DNA of 64,000 nt from Maniola hyperantus (GCF_902806685.2 NC_048549.1:10867594-10931593), one strand, 5' to 3'. Positions 10,501-23,819 are shown, counted from the first letter of the stretch. Numbers and translations: made by a program. Notes: generated from the sequence alone by a model not told the origin.

Positions 10501-13500
10501 ATTGATGCAGGTTTTAGACAATCGCCCTACAGGACAAGAAGTTTAGCGGGACCTAAATTTTTTTTAAACTCCATATTCTTACCTTCGCCAGTACTCTCTC
10601 GTTAGTGTTTTTGAAGGTGACGTTCAGGAATGCAGCAGCGGGGAAGACCAGGCATATCAGTACTCCTATGGTAGCCCCCAGTAGCCCCAGCACCAGCTCA
10701 ATATTGGGCAGTAATAGACTGACGCACAGCGCGCAGCTGATGATGCCGAGAGTCAGGAGACGGAAGGGACCCTCGGGGATGGAGTGTGGTGCCATGTGGT
10801 CGTGGTGGGTCGGGTGCCCCTGGAAAAACGTTTTTCTATATTCAAGGTCATTCGGGAAAGGAGTTTCAATAATTAATTCATTTTGTCAAAAATAGGTTTT
10901 CGATTCTATCTTACTACATTTCATCCAGCAAGGGCATTACGCCTCCTTTACGTTGCTAGGCAACATAGTTTTCAGCAATAGAATAGAAACTTTTACAAGT
11001 GCTTTTGAAAAAAATAGTATAGTAATAATAGTAAAATAGTTGACATATTTTAATTTACCACTGGTTCGGAATGCCGTATTATTATAATATTTAAAAGAAA
11101 AAGATGCAGATATTCTCAATTAAGTTTAGACGAAAACATCAGAATCGACGACATTTATTTTGCCCAAATTAGCTCAAGTACAGGTATGGATTACCAAATT
11201 ACCTTTCTATATAGGAACGAGTAGAGGCTCGCGCGGCACGGGAATATGATGAGCGGGAAGCTACAGGCTAGAGACATGACGAAGCCCAGCTTTATCACGT
11301 CGCTGGCCATCGTGGGGCTTAAGCTCATTAGGATGTTGCCTGAAATAAAGTATCAACAAACTGAACAACTGTTCTTGTCTATATGGTTCCGTACTCGAAG
11401 GGTGCCAACCATATTACTAAATCTCCGCCGTTCGTCCGTCATTTCATGAACCAGGTACAACCCTCCACCTCCCATGGCCCCACCAACCTCTCGATTTTAG
11501 AGGGTGTAACCAGAACACTGGCAAAAGCAAAGACAGGAGACAGTACCTACTGATGATTACTGATAATATGATACCACAAAAAAAAACGCGAAAAAAAAAC
11601 ATTAAAAAATCCTATAATTTTGTAAAAGTTTACGATAAAATATCTGATTGACTCTAGAGGTCAGCGAACGTTGCGTAGGCCACTCGGAGTCAATGCCGCG
11701 TCGTAGGCGGGGTATTAACCCGAGTTTTGCGCGCTATTCATTGCGAGTTTGAAAATACTAAATCACTAAAACTGCAAAATGAGGCAAATGGCTATTGGAT
11801 TGTGTTTAGGTAGTATAACAATAACGCTAAGTTTTTGCTAGCGTTCTGGTTACACTCTGTATAGGCTGAATCGCGAAAGGGCGCCCTATCTGTACTAATT
11901 TTATTTTATCATGAAATATAAAATAAAATTAGTACAGAATTATTATACCCTCATTCTGCACATTGTCTTGATTACGTGACTTTTGAGTCTACCAATCACA
12001 ACAAAGCATTCTCCTCTGTCCCCCGTCAACATTTTACGATTTTCTTTTCATGCAAATCCTTGTATAAACATACTCTTCAAAGTCAAAGTCAAATTATTTA
12101 TTCAAAATAGGTAATAAATTCTCTTTTCGATGGTCAGTTGTTGGATTTGTAAGATATAGTGGTGATAATTATTACGCAAACTTAAAACTAAAGCCTCGAG
12201 GGTTTTGAGGTTGAATTCTCTGTGATGAACATAATAAACAAAGCAAAACTATTTAGTTCAAGGCCCCGTACAATAGCAGTCTGCGCGTCTGACTGTGACA
12301 GAAACAAAAAGTGTTTATGCTAATTTTGTGTATTGTCATACTTGGCATTGTTATAGATTACTAGATGATGCCCGCGACTTCATCCGCGTGAATATAAGTT
12401 TTTCAAAAATCCCACGGTAACTCTTTGATTTTGCGGGATAAAAAGTTGACTATGTCAATTTCCGCGAATTTGCTGCGTAGGACCCACTGGCCGCTACAGC
12501 GTCACCGGGAGGTAGGCTTCGCCAGGGGGTGAGCCCAAGGGGCTCGAAGAAATATTTGGAGGTTGGGGGCAACAGCCTCCTGTGAGGCTGGGACCACGGC
12601 TTACGACGACGACGTTGGGATGGATGGGTTAGTAGGCCGTGGCGTGAGTCCACGTCCGGGCGACGTTTCAAAAAGCAACTCATACCTGATATCTCTTGCG
12701 AGCCGAACGCGATGTAGCCGAATATGCCGAGCGTGAAGTACACACTGGAGCAGATGTTGATGGCATTTTTCGTCACCACGCACATCTTCTCCAGCGATAG
12801 CGATGGCAACGACTCGAATATCTCGAACAGTTGACTGGAAAAAAAGCGGCTAAGTGCGAGTCAGGCTCGCGCAACGAGGGTCCCGTACTAGTCGTATTTT
12901 TTCGACATTTTGCGCGATAATTCAAAAACTATGATGCATAAAATTAAATAAAAATCTATTTTAGAATGCACTGGTGAAGACCTTTCATATGATACCCCAC
13001 TTGATATAGTTATCTTACTTCGAAATTGAAAATATTAATTATTATTAGTTCATGACCACAATTTAATTTTTTTATGTAATGTAACCACAAATTTACGGTT
13101 TTCAGATTTTTCCCCGAATGTCTGCTACAAGACCTACCTAATTTCATGATTCTAGGTCAACGGGAAGTACCCTGTAGGTTTCTTGACAGACTGACAGACA
13201 GACAGACAGACAGACAACAAAGTGATAGAGTGAAAGTGATAAGGGTTCCGTTTTTCCTTTTGAGGTACGGAACCCTAAAAATGATATAAAAGAACTTGTT
13301 TATTCCCACGACTTTCTCTCCTCCTAGATTTCACTAAAATAAATCCAGTTAGTCTAGTTAGCAAATAAAGTAAGAACTTACGCTTGACAGAACAGCGCCA
13401 TAGAGAATATAGGGACGCATTGCAGCACGCCCGAAGGTTTCCACAGCTCGATCCGGGACGTCCAATCTGACGTGAACAGCTGGCCCGTCGCTTCCACTAT

Positions 13501-16500
13501 TACCTGAACCAAATATCTTAGTCTGAGAAAGTTTTCTTTGTTAATTGAGTGTGAAAAGAGTTTATATCCATACTTCTATAATCTATACTAATATTATAAA
13601 TGCGAAAGTGTGTGTCTGTCTGTCTGTCTGCTAGGTTTTCACGGCTCACCCATTTAACCGAGTTTGATGAAATTTGGCACAGAGAAGGACATAGGCTTAT
13701 TTTGATCTCGGAAAATCAAAGAGTTCCCACAGGTTTTTTAAAAACCTACATCCACGCGTACGAAGTCGCGGGCATCAGCTAGTTAATTATAAAGCACTAT
13801 GAATATTAATTGTTTTGTTATGTAATTCTTTTTATTATAAGAGTAAGTCTAAGGGTGAGATCTATAGAGCGTACTCTGACTTAGCTTAGACTTAACAACG
13901 AGTTAAAACGAGACAGAACTATATCTCTCACATAAATCTGTCTCGTTTTAATTCAATATTAACTCTGAGCAAATTCAAAATTCGCTCTATAGATCTCAGC
14001 CTAAATAGTCTTGGTGGTCCAAACAAACGTTCCTCCCAGTGTTGGGGACAATACGCAGAGAAACTTTCAGCTTTTATAAAATAAGGAAAGTCTGGCACGC
14101 GCTGGCTCTTAGGCCATTTGTTCTTCAACCCTTTGGATTTGATAAAGTGAGAATAAGAATATCCATTAGCATAAGAGCAGTGGTGAATGTTCAATCACCC
14201 TTACCCATAAATAAAACGAAATTTTAACTTTTATATTTATTTACTTACTAGCTGATGCCCGCGACTTTGACTGTATAATATTGATTGATAATAAGTAGCC
14301 TATGTCACTCTGCAGGTCTTTATCTATACCCATACAAAAAATCACGTCAAACCGTCGCGACGTGATTGAAGGACAAACCAACAAACAAACACACTTTCGC
14401 ATTTATAATAAGGGTACTGATCCATGTATACAGGGTGCTATTAGAAGGTTATTGGTAATGGATTGTGTTTAGGTAGTATAATAACATCGCAAGTTTTTGT
14501 TAGCGTTATTATTACACCCTGTAGGTATATTACTTACCTTATTCAATGAAATGTATAGTGTAATTCGAATTGTAATTTATTTATCTTTTTGCTATAGGTA
14601 ACCTGTTCACATGTAATACAAAAATAAATAAACATGAATAATTTAATGGTCATAAAATGTAAAATGCCACTTTTACCTTTATCACTAGGCATAGGTAGAA
14701 GGCGATAGTGGCAGCGCTGACGTTACTGAGACTATCCACGTTCCTTAACAGGCCCAAAGGTAGTACGCACAGTAGCGATACTATTACCATTATTGACGTT
14801 CTGTGAAAAAAGCGATAGAACTGGAACACTAAAAATTTAGGAGTTTTTTTTCTAAATTTTTTTACACACTGCTTATACTAATATTATTCTAACGACCCCA
14901 CATTTGTTAAAATCTATCAGCCAGTTTAGGCTTCAGGCCATGCCAAAAAACAATTATTTTCGGTGGCTAACATCTGCCATACTGTTTTGCAAAGCAGCCT
15001 ATGAATAACAATAGAAAGGTAGCATAAAAAAACTTTGTTGCATTTTAAACCTGCTGTTTTTTTTTGTTTTTGTATTCAGATACAAGTTAGCCCTTGACTG
15101 ACTAAAATTTTGTCTTATTAGAACTTGGCTGACACACTGGCGTGTGTCTTGGATCTTGATTACCTCAATATATCGCTCTGGTTGATGTTGAACATCTTCG
15201 CGATAATCTGCGGGCCCAGGTCGCCGACCACCACGAAGTAGGCTATGCAGGTGCCCATTAGAAAGCCTATGATACCCATCTCTACTGCCATCTTGCCTGC
15301 CGGACCGAATATGTGGAATGCTGAAAGAAAATACTTCTATAAATTAATCTAAATAAAATCTAAAAGGAAAAGATGACTGGCTGCCCGACTGACTGACTGA
15401 CTGATCCACCAACGAAAGTTCAAACGACTTTATAGATTTAGCTGAAGTTTGAAAAGTCAACCCATACGGGAGTAAAATAGGGCTTTGAAATTTGTTTAGT
15501 CCAAGCAGCGAAGGCGCGGGTATAAGCTAGTACATTTTAGTTTAGCATTTTAGTGTTCCGGTTCGATGCCGCATAGAACCCATAAGGGGTATAGGTTTAA
15601 TAAAACTGTCATGCCCTTTCCCAAGTCATCCTACGTCTTTCTTAGAATGCATCGTCACTTATCACCCTGGCCAAGTGCAGATTGGCAGACTTCACACACC
15701 TTTGAGAACATTATGGAGAACTCTCAGGCATGCAGATTGCAGGTGTCCTCACAATGTTTCCCTTCATTATTAAAGCAAGTGATATTTAAATGTTAAAACC
15801 CACATAACTCTGAAAAAATAGAGGTGCATGCCCAGGATCGAACCCCCGACCTCCCGAATACGAGGCCGACATCTTAACAACTAAGCTATTACTGCTTATG
15901 AATACTTATATACTTTTGTTATCAAGCCCTAAACAAGTGTAAGGTCGGTATATTTAGATTTTAGACAGAGATAATTTATTTAGATTAAGCAGATTACTCA
16001 ATTAAATTATATCTAAATATAAGTCAATAAGCCTATGATAAAATAATATATATAATTATAATAATATAGTATCCATGGTATCTTCCACACTATGTCATTT
16101 CTAATATTATATGAGAGATTAGTGTGTCTGTCTTTTTCATATCTCAACCAATAAACGACGAATTTCGGCATAATGCAAAACAAAGCATTCTGGAGACATT
16201 GGTGGACATAGGGGATGACAAAAGAGATGCTAAAAATATATTTTCAATCACATAAGTGCCGAAAACCACGCAGGCGTAGGCGGCCCAAAACTCAGTATAA
16301 AATGATTTTGACACAAAGCTTACTTTTTATCCTGGGAAATTCAAATTTAAGGCAAGAAATCTAATTTTTTTCAAGTTAGTTATTAAGAGCAAACCTCTGC
16401 AATTTCCATAATATATTAATGTAACTTACCAAGAAATTCATAATTTCTTCTTCTAGTAATAATGGCAGATTTCAATAGAAAATAACAGCACAATCTTGAG

Positions 16501-18399
16501 ATCAGGCCCATTGATAATAAAATTAGTGTAGCTAGTAATACTCCACACTGAAACAAGAAGCATTAAATATAATAATCTCTTCTTCTATATCCCACCCCTG
16601 ATCCAAACTTACTAATATTATAAACTAGCTGCCCCAGCGAACTTCCTACTGCCTAACAGTCGATTCTTTTAAATTTTTCTCCGTAAGAACCATTATATTA
16701 AGAAGATATTTATGTAGTTTATTAGATTCCAGTACCGTAGACCTATTCCACTTCTTGATACGCCTTACTCACAACCTTGAATGGGAAGCTGGAAGAAATC
16801 TCTGTTTAGAGATAAGCATTTCCAATGTAACTTAATTTATTATTACTTTGTAACTACAATTTTGGTACATGAAAAATAAAAATAAAATAAAATCCTCGTA
16901 CTTCAAGGAATATTATAAAAAAAGAATTCGCGAAATCGGTTCAGCTGTTCTCGAGATTTGCGATCAGCAACACATTCAGCGATTTATTTTTATATATAGA
17001 GATGTGAAAATACCCTAGCTCTGGCTTTTTGTTTGTTATCTTTTCTCATCTTTTAAGTTTTTTAGGATTCCATACCTCAAAAGGAAAACAGAACCTGTAT
17101 AGGATCACTTTTCTGTCTGTTTGACAAGAAACCAGTATCATGAAATTTGGCAGGTAGGTAGGTCTTATAGCACATGTAAGGGGAAAAATCGCAAAACTGT
17201 GAATTTGTGGTTACATCACAAAAAAAAATTAAAATGTGTTCAAGAACAAATATTTAGTATTTTCAACTTTCAAAGTAAGATTAATATACCAGTAGTAAAA
17301 GGGGTTTTACCTGTACCTACATTCTAAAACAGATTTTTGTTTATTTTTATGCATTAGGTATAGTTTTTGACTTATCATGCAAAATGTCAAAAAAATTCCA
17401 CTGTAGTATGGAGCCCTCAGTGCGCACTTGGTCAGTTTTATACATGGAACTTCAATAAGCACTAGTGCCTATAAGATTTATTAATTGTGTAATTTTAATT
17501 CAATTTCATGGGTTAAAAGTTAAAATGATCATAGACAGAATAATGATTATGAACATAATTTTTAAAATGACTTAAAGCTTCAGTGGGGTGTTTCGCTAGC
17601 TCAGTGACCATCATTCAGTGTTAAACACTGAGTTAGCGAATCAGCCTACAGATGTTTCAAACTTTTTGGATTCCCTAAAGTTAGAACAGAACTTTTTGAT
17701 TGAACTTTTTTGGTAAAACTATGACAAAATATAGGTAACTATCCTAGTTCTTTATGCATCATATTGCTTATTGCTTATTGCTGAAGGTTGTGACCCCATT
17801 GACTAATCACATAGTTGCATGATGTATCTAAGTGTTTTGGGATATGGGTATGACTACAAGCATAAGTTCAACTTGAGTAAAGTTTATTTAGGTATCATTA
17901 TTACATACTTATAATAATCAGACCCAACGGTTCAAAATGCTCTATCAGGCACGGAAGAAACGTGAAAAGCAAATTTTGGGACCTTCAAAATTGGTCACCC
18001 ATCCAGTTGGCGACTTTGATCAATGTTGTTTACCTAATCGACTGATTTAATATGATGTCGCATCTAGGCTAGACGTCCCTCGAAGTTAATAATATGGTAA
18101 TTTAAAAAATTAAGTCACGATAAAATCAGCTCAAAACACCACGTCGACTTAATAATTATGCTCATTCAAAAGCTATTAATATTATTTTATCGCAAGCAAT
18201 TATTTATTTATATCCAATTGTACGTAATGCAATGTTCATACTTTCAATAAAGCAATAGCAATCATTGAGGAAATATTAAATTAAAGGTTTATTATAGAAA
18301 CGTAAACAAACTTACTTGTTGAAAACAGAAGGGCATAGCTAGTATACCTACTCCAATAATACTGTTAGCGAGTGTAATCGATTGCCCTGTAGTTCCCAT
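7599..18399 (-). CDS. SLC38A10: SLC38A10-type (putative sodium-coupled neutral amino acid transporter 10)
   Basis: Ten coding exons on the minus strand: 18316-18399, 16430-16547, 15164-15320, 14677-14800, 13382-13503, 12686-12834, 11203-11339, 10583-10819, 9680-9839 and 7599-9058. All junctions are GT-AG and in phase, giving 915 aa. Residues 1 to about 429 form the multi-helix amino acid transporter core; exon 1 begins MGTTGQSITLANSIIGVGIL and exon 8 carries LVLGLLGATIGVLICLVFP, both typical of the SLC38 family. The last membrane helix is in exon 9. Exon 10 encodes a long hydrophilic tail with a Gln/Lys-rich coiled coil around residues 546-596 and a second helix around 646-674, matching the long tail that separates SLC38A10 from shorter SLC38 members. 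The family moves neutral and acidic amino acids across internal or plasma membranes; the substrate here is inferred. Start chosen because it opens the conserved first helix. Introns hold many repeats, and a second copy of exons 9-10 follows downstream. Confidence 0.9.
9366..9662 (+). mobile_element. tRNA-derived SINE, family 1
   Basis: Head contains a pol III box A-like GATAGCCTAGTGGTTA and a degraded box B; the body has CTTTTCGGAGTTAT and GAGAACATT; the tail ends in a GATGATAA-type sequence. It lies in the intron between transporter exons 9 and 10. Other copies are at about 15650, 28806, 33265, 37312, 37910, 56853, 57970 and 60960. Confidence 0.75.
10095..10205 (-). pseudogene. Partial extra copy of SLC38A10 exon 8 (possible cassette exon)
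   Basis: A 111-base block resembles the second half of exon 8 (10583-10819): it encodes LLGLLGATIGALMCLVF and ends KNINERVQAK before the same GTAAGA donor. It starts immediately after a CAG that could act as an acceptor and has phase 0 at both ends, so inclusion would insert 37 residues without breaking the frame. The middle (LLSYSSTSSY) is out of register with the parent because of small compensating indels, which damages the helix. The first half of the exon is missing and a MITE fragment lies just upstream. Most likely a dead exon copy. Confidence 0.6.
10250..10335. mobile_element. MITE family E fragment
   Basis: Right half of the GC-rich element: CCCAGATTGCCATCTCGACC followed by TGTCGCGTACTATAAT. 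It lies between the exon 8 copy and exon 8 of the transporter. Confidence 0.6.
10345..10545. mobile_element. MITE family D
   Basis: About 200 bp beginning CCTGTGGCCCTACCGCGG and ending CAATCGCCCTACAGG, with weak terminal inversion. Strong matches lie at 18545-18740 (opposite strand) and 63482-63662, and a decayed copy at about 53600-53760. The open frame across it is shared with the 63.5 kb copy and reflects the element, not a host gene. Confidence 0.65.
11890..11937. repeat. Perfect 20-bp hairpin
   Basis: CTGTACTAATTTTATTTTAT (11890-11909) is exactly complementary to 11918-11937, with an 8-base loop. It lies in the intron between transporter exons 6 and 7. Confidence 0.8.
12357..12450 (-). 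repeat. 'GATGCCCGCGACTTCGTCCG' repeat, 3' fragment
   Basis: Partial copy of the most abundant dispersed family here, reading ATGATGCCCGCGACTTCATC then AATCCCACGGTAACTC and GGGATAAAAAG. It is cut off before the usual CTTTCGCATTTATAATATTA end. Confidence 0.6.
12841..13280 (-). repeat. AGGGTTCCGTACCTCAAAAGG family, near-complete copy
   Basis: About 430 bp, minus orientation: begins at 13280 with AGGGTTCCGTACCTCAAAAG in reverse and ends in GTGCGAGTCAGGCTCGCGCA. The GTACGGAACC motif occurs near both ends in inverted orientation. Other long copies: 17058-17440, 20091-20519, 38296-38750 and 47290-47689. Lies between transporter exons 5 and 6. Class unknown; MITE-like. Confidence 0.65.
13578..13785 (+). 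repeat. 'TAATATTATAAATGCGAAAG' / 'GCGGGCATCAGCTAGT' repeat
   Basis: Complete-looking copy of about 205 bp, starting TAATATTATAAATGCGAAAG with a GTCT microsatellite and ending TACGAAGTCGCGGGCATCAG. Close relatives occur in both orientations throughout the window, for example 45133-45342 and 51219-51424. Confidence 0.65.
13855..14006. mobile_element. Palindromic MITE family G
   Basis: Inverted outer arms GAGATCTATAGAGCG and CGCTCTATAGATCTC and inner arms around AAAACGAGACAGA / TCTGTCTCGTTTT. A related palindrome lies at 61455-61583. Confidence 0.65.
15650..15897 (-). mobile_element. SINE family 1, minus copy
   Basis: Contains the tail motif CACACCTTTGAGAACATTAT, the TCGAACCCCCGACCTCC box B complement and a decayed box A. 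It lies in the intron between transporter exons 2 and 3, next to a scrap (15551-15625) of the SINE seen at 56268. Confidence 0.65.
17058..17440 (+). repeat. AGGGTTCCGTACCTCAAAAGG family, diverged copy
   Basis: Begins TTTAGGATTCCATACCTCAA and ends GTATGGAGCCCTCAGTGCGC. Substitutions at both ends make it older than the copies at 20.1 and 47.3 kb. It lies in the first transporter intron. Confidence 0.55.
17583..17651. mobile_element. Minimal element of family H (inverted GATTCGCTAGCTCAGTG ends)
   Basis: About 70 bp made almost only of two inverted termini, GGGGTGTTTCGCTAGCTCAG and CTGAGTTAGCGAATCAGCC. It is apparently an internally deleted relative of the 528-bp element at 62085-62612. Confidence 0.6.
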
Positions 18400-18544
18400 G
18401 TTTACGGCGGTTTAATTTTAACTTTTTAATGTACTTATATTATTTTATTTAAATCTGAGACAAAAGCGTAGCGCCATTCAAACATTCGACCTTGTTTTGA
18501 TTGGTTTTGACAAGCAATTGACAAGTGACAAGGTTTTGACAAGC

Positions 18545-18740
18545 GGGGCGCTTGTCTAAAACCTGCATCAATCATTATTACAATCTCAATTGTTCTGATT
18601 GGCTGAATTTGTACGATGATTCTTCTTGCAACAATGAGCAACAATGCATTGTGGCTAATAGTGAGCGAGCATTAACCAATCAGAGATGATTGCGATCGTG
18701 ACATTGTAGCTGTCAAACAACCGCGGTAGGGCCACAGGAT
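18545..18740. mobile_element. MITE family D, inverted copy
   Basis: Reverse-orientation match to 10345-10545: GGGCGCTTGTCTAAAACCTG at one end, AACCGCGGTAGGGCCACAGG at the other. It sits about 150 bp upstream of the transporter start codon, so it may overlap the promoter. Confidence 0.65.
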
Positions 18741-20090
18741 AATCAACCACCACAGAGTACATACTTTTTTTTTTTCTTCTTCTTCTGGCTTTACACAGAT
18801 TAGCCAATGTCAGGTTTGTTATTTATTAAAGTTTAAAGTTAGGGAAACTGTGTAAGTACCTACATAGGTAGGTACTTGATACTGCCAATCAATGCCGACC
18901 ACAAACATTGCAAAAAAAAAAAACAGAAAAAAATAGCTTGGTTTCTTAACTGGTTTTATGGCTCTGGGTTCTAGCCTTTTGTGCCATTAGTTTTGACATT
19001 TGATCAAAGACGATCAAGCTAAGGAATGCGTGATATGATATAGATTTTATCAAAACACCGATGTTGGACGTGAAAACGTCTAAAACGAACTTTTGAAAAT
19101 TGAAAACCCCCATTTTAACTTCGTTAAAATATTAGGTTCTCTAAAACATCGATCCATCGTAAAACACATAAACTAAGAATGTTTTTATTAACATTTAAAT
19201 CAGTTTTTACCGGTAGGTACCTAATTGATTTTGTGCCTTTATTTCCAACCAATCGAGTAGGTATGAGGCAGGGACACGCCGCGCACCGTGTTAGCGCGGG
19301 GGCTGTGCGGGACGCCGCCACCCCTATTGCCATCTCAACCTGTCGCGTACTGTAGTAAAAGTATAAGTAATTTTAGTGACGTCAGCACTAGACTGAAGTT
19401 TCAAGCTGATGGTATATTTTTATTTCGGCTGAAGTCATTTCGATGTTAATAAGACATGGTTCCAGCGCAATAGTAATTTGCGGGACTATTATAGAGTTCG
19501 TTGATGGTACCTATGTGATAGTCAAAATCAATAAACAATCCTATCTGTAATCTGTCGAAAATTTCGGGCACCAAGCAGCTTGATCAAGCAAAACAAATCT
19601 ACGTGCTTGACGTCAAGCCGCCTGACTGTCTCGGAACCTCTAAACAAATAACAACGCTGAGAGTTAGGTATCTACAGATTACAGATTGATTATTATTCCG
19701 TCTGTTAGGAGGGAAAGTAGGCAAACGGGTAAAAATTCATATTATTGTATACACATTTAAAACATTTATTTAACTACTTTGTATTTTCTTTGGTTTCCTA
19801 AGCCATAACACAACGTGAGATTTCTTTACATAAAAATATTTTTTCTTATATAAAAATACAGATTTTGGCATAATTTTTTGACAAACTATTACATGAATTT
19901 ATAATTATTATTGTATCAAATAATATTAAGTGCTAACTAAATTCAGGTGGGGCCCTTTCTTTGGTTATATAAACACTGAATATTTGTTAAAAGCTAAAAG
20001 GTAGGTATTACTGGCAAGAATCTTCGAAAAAAAAAGACGCGCGCTCATATTCGAAATTTGAAAATATAGTACCGGACTAGGAATAAGTAA

Positions 20091-20519
20091 TTTTTAGGGT
20101 TCCGTACCTCAAAAGGAAAAACGGAACCCTTATAGGATCACTTTGTTGTCTGTCTGTCGTTCTGTCAAGAAACCTACAGGGTACTTCCCGTTGACCTAGA
20201 ATCATGAAATTTGGCAGGTAGGTAGGTAGGTCTCATAGCAGACATTCGGGGTAAAATCTGAAAACCGTGATTTGTGGTTACATCACACAAAAAAAATTGT
20301 GGCCATGAACTAATATAATTAGTATTTTCAATTTTCAAAGTAAGATAACTATATCAAACGGGGTATCATAATGAAAGGTCTTCACCTGTGCATTCTAAAA
20401 CAGATTTTTATTTATTTTATGCATCATAGTTTTCGAATTATCGTGCTAAATGTAGAAAAAATACGACTGTAGTACGGAACCCTCGTTGCGCGAGCCTGAC
20501 TCGCACTTGACCGGTTTTT
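20091..20519 (+). repeat. AGGGTTCCGTACCTCAAAAGG family, well-preserved copy
   Basis: Reads TTTTTAGGGTTCCGTACCTC through ACCTACAGGGTACTTCCCG and AATTTGGCAGGTAGG to GTACGGAACCCTCG and the terminal CACTTGACCGGTTTTT. Carries a GTCT microsatellite near its start. Confidence 0.7.
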
Positions 20520-23500
20520 GTAAGAAAAGACGAAACATGGGCCTTTAGTAATTTTTTATGTGGGGTCTCCCGTCTCAGAGCAGAGGCTTGATTGAAGTAA
20601 TAGATGAGAAAAAGTAGCGTTTTGACGGCCTGAAGTACGCTTGAGTTTAGAGAATTCTTCTGTGCGAGATCACGCAGTGGTTGATCAGTCAGCCCTTGAT
20701 TCCCTCCCATACACTTTCCCTCACTACGCTACCTTTTCTGTTCTTTTTGACCAAGAGATGTGATATTTTAACAATTTACCTAGGTACCTGTTATTATATT
20801 CCTATTAGCCGGGTTTTCTGTATTTCCTTTCTCAATCATGCGCAATATTTTACTGAATATTCTGATCAAGTGATTATACTCTCGCACTTAAAACTATTAG
20901 TCCAACAAGTCACGACACTTATAACTCTACTATGTTGATAAATTAGGTACCTTATGAATATATTACTTATTCTATATTATTATTAAAGAAACAATAATAA
21001 TTGCATTATGTCGGTATTGGCTACATGAATAAAACATAAACTTCCATAAATTGAATTCAATCTGGTTCAAGTGATAAGACTACGTTTCAAAGTCACGTGT
21101 AACGTATGGTAAGGTATTTCGCAACGTAAAAGTTCACTTTGCGAACGTGATTGCGTCATAGCCCGGTATAGCCAAAAATTGTTAAAAGATCCAATGAAAA
21201 AAAAATACTCCTTGGTATACATAGCCCGCAAAAGCAGAATATTTTTGTGAAGTATGCGAGATCAGCCTGAAGCTGCCCTGCCCAACGCCTCAAGATAATT
21301 TCCGTTTTACTGTTATAAACATTTTTTAATTTTATCAGGATGTTATTTTGGAAGCTGTCGAGGACGCGATTCAAAAATATAGGAATTTCATCAAAGGATC
21401 CATGGCGTCGATTTCAAAGAAAATTAAAACTGCATTCAGATTTTAAAAACTTATCGTTAGTAATCCAGTAGTTTAGAGAAAATGTTTCTTTACATTTATT
21501 TCTTACTAGATGATGCCCGCGACTTCGTCCGCGTGGATTTAAGTGTTTCAAAATCCCGTGGAAACTCCTTAGCCTCACTGACCGCTCGCAAAACAACATT
21601 CTGTAATCTGTATCCAATCTGCTTTATATAGGTACTTATACTTTGAACATTTGATACACTATCTCCCATAATATCTTTGTAACAATTTTAAAGACTAGAG
21701 CATGCATATTAATATTGTCTATTTCCATTTGAACCGTTCAAGTAATATTAGTTATATACAGTTTAATTACACTACAATACATATTGTTATTATAATATAA
21801 TCTAAACACTCGATTTGATAACATTTGCTTGATAACACTGGTGAAAATTTACCATGTAATATGAGCCTAATGTAAAATACGATTAGTTCGCACATACCAA
21901 AGCCTTAGATTATAAACCTGTTTATGGTATCCGTAACGAAGAAAAAACAAATTTGAAATACAAAACTTTTCATTTAGTTTTAATTCTCCCTTAGCAATTT
22001 GAATGTAAGGTAGAATTTTAAATTAATCGCAATAACATTGTTTCTCAACTAATTGATGAATTTAAATTAGTATTTATTCTCTTTTTTATGCAAGGTTTCG
22101 CGTACATAATTTAATCTAAGGTCAAAGTATGTAGTGTTAATATTCGTTAAAATTAAATAATATTTCTAAAAACAGACTATTACGGAAAAATAAAAAATAA
22201 ATCCTTTCACATTATTATGATTTCAATTTATCATATCTGTTTATATAAAATTATAGTTATTACTTACATAATTTTTAATGTACAATGATAATAATGATTT
22301 TTAGCATAAAATATATTGGAAAAATGTTATACATAAATAGTTATAACTTAATTTTATTTTATCAAACAAATAAGCAAACCAACAAGAAATGGCACTGGGA
22401 TACTAGAAAATTAATTAAATATATTTACATTAACGAACTTGTTTTGGTTTAAACTTAATTCAATACCCAATAAAACATTAAAAAAGTAAATATTTTAAAT
22501 GTGAATATTATATAAATTAAAATAACCACCCAAACAAATACCTACAACAATAATAATTAATGGCACAAAATATTAATAAATAATTAAAACGATATTTTCT
22601 AATAATAACTCTTATATTTTTCTTATCATACCGTTTCTATTTCATAAAATATTCGCAAACATTTAAATGAAAAACAACCTGTCTTTGGTTTTATCACTGT
22701 TATTTTTGAAGTTCCTGCATAATGTGACCAGTATTAATAATAACCAATTCATCTGTAATCTGTCGATAAGTAACATTAGCAACGTTGTTATTTGTCAAAA
22801 ATTATATGATATATTGTGCCAAATATCAACGTTGCTAATATAGATAGAATACGTTAAAATTGATTGTTATTAATTCAAACCGTTAGGCCAATAAAATAGG
22901 TTGTTAAAACTTATGATTTAATATTTACATTGACCATAAATAAATATGCAGATTAAAATCTTACCTACTAGTAAAAGTCAAATCAAATAAAATACCTACA
23001 ATAAATTAAAAGCTTTGGAGTGATCACTTTTATGGCAAGCCTTATTAATTGTTTTGTCTTTGATGTTCTTTTTGTTGAGATACTCTAACAAAATATCTTA
23101 ACTCACTTAATTTTAATAACTATAAAACGGTCATATTACAATTACGTCGTCAAAGGGGTAAATAGACAATCACCGTACCTACTCATTATATTCATTTTTA
23201 AATATTAAAAGTAGATATTCACGTCTTATCACGATTTATTAATCAAATAATTTATTATACCCATAACGGGCGTACGGGTATAAATATCTCACGGCGTGAG
23301 TATCGGCAGATGTTTAACTAACCAAGAATGGCTATACTTACAGAATATTTTTTATTTTTTTTAAAGAGTAGATACCTAACTAAAACGACAATTTTTTTAA
23401 ATATCAATATAAAAACCCCATATAACACATACTTTCTGTCTGTCATGTTTTCTAATATATTAAAAAAAAAAGTAAAATACCCTTCTCTATTTGAAAAATG

Positions 23501-23819
23501 TGATGTATAATTATGTGCGTAATGAATAGTTACTAAAAGTTACTCATAACTTTAAAAAAAAATGAATAATGCTGTCATTAAGTTAAACAATATAACTTAA
23601 AACTTATTAAAACCCTGAAAAATAATGATAAGAATATTTCTGAGTCATAAATTATTGATAAGACATTATATATCGAATTGACTCACGCCACACAATATTA
23701 GCCAACATTTTATGACGTGAGTTTAGAAAATTTATGATTTTTAAAGTTTTATAAATTATAAATTTTCCTTTAAGATAATTTCTAATTATATCTTTCATTT
23801 CAAATAGGTATTTTAAATT

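Noticed and set aside
10351..10605. Open frame shared with one at 63404-63868
   Set aside because: Similarity is due to copies of MITE family D; no known domain and no conserved start or stop.
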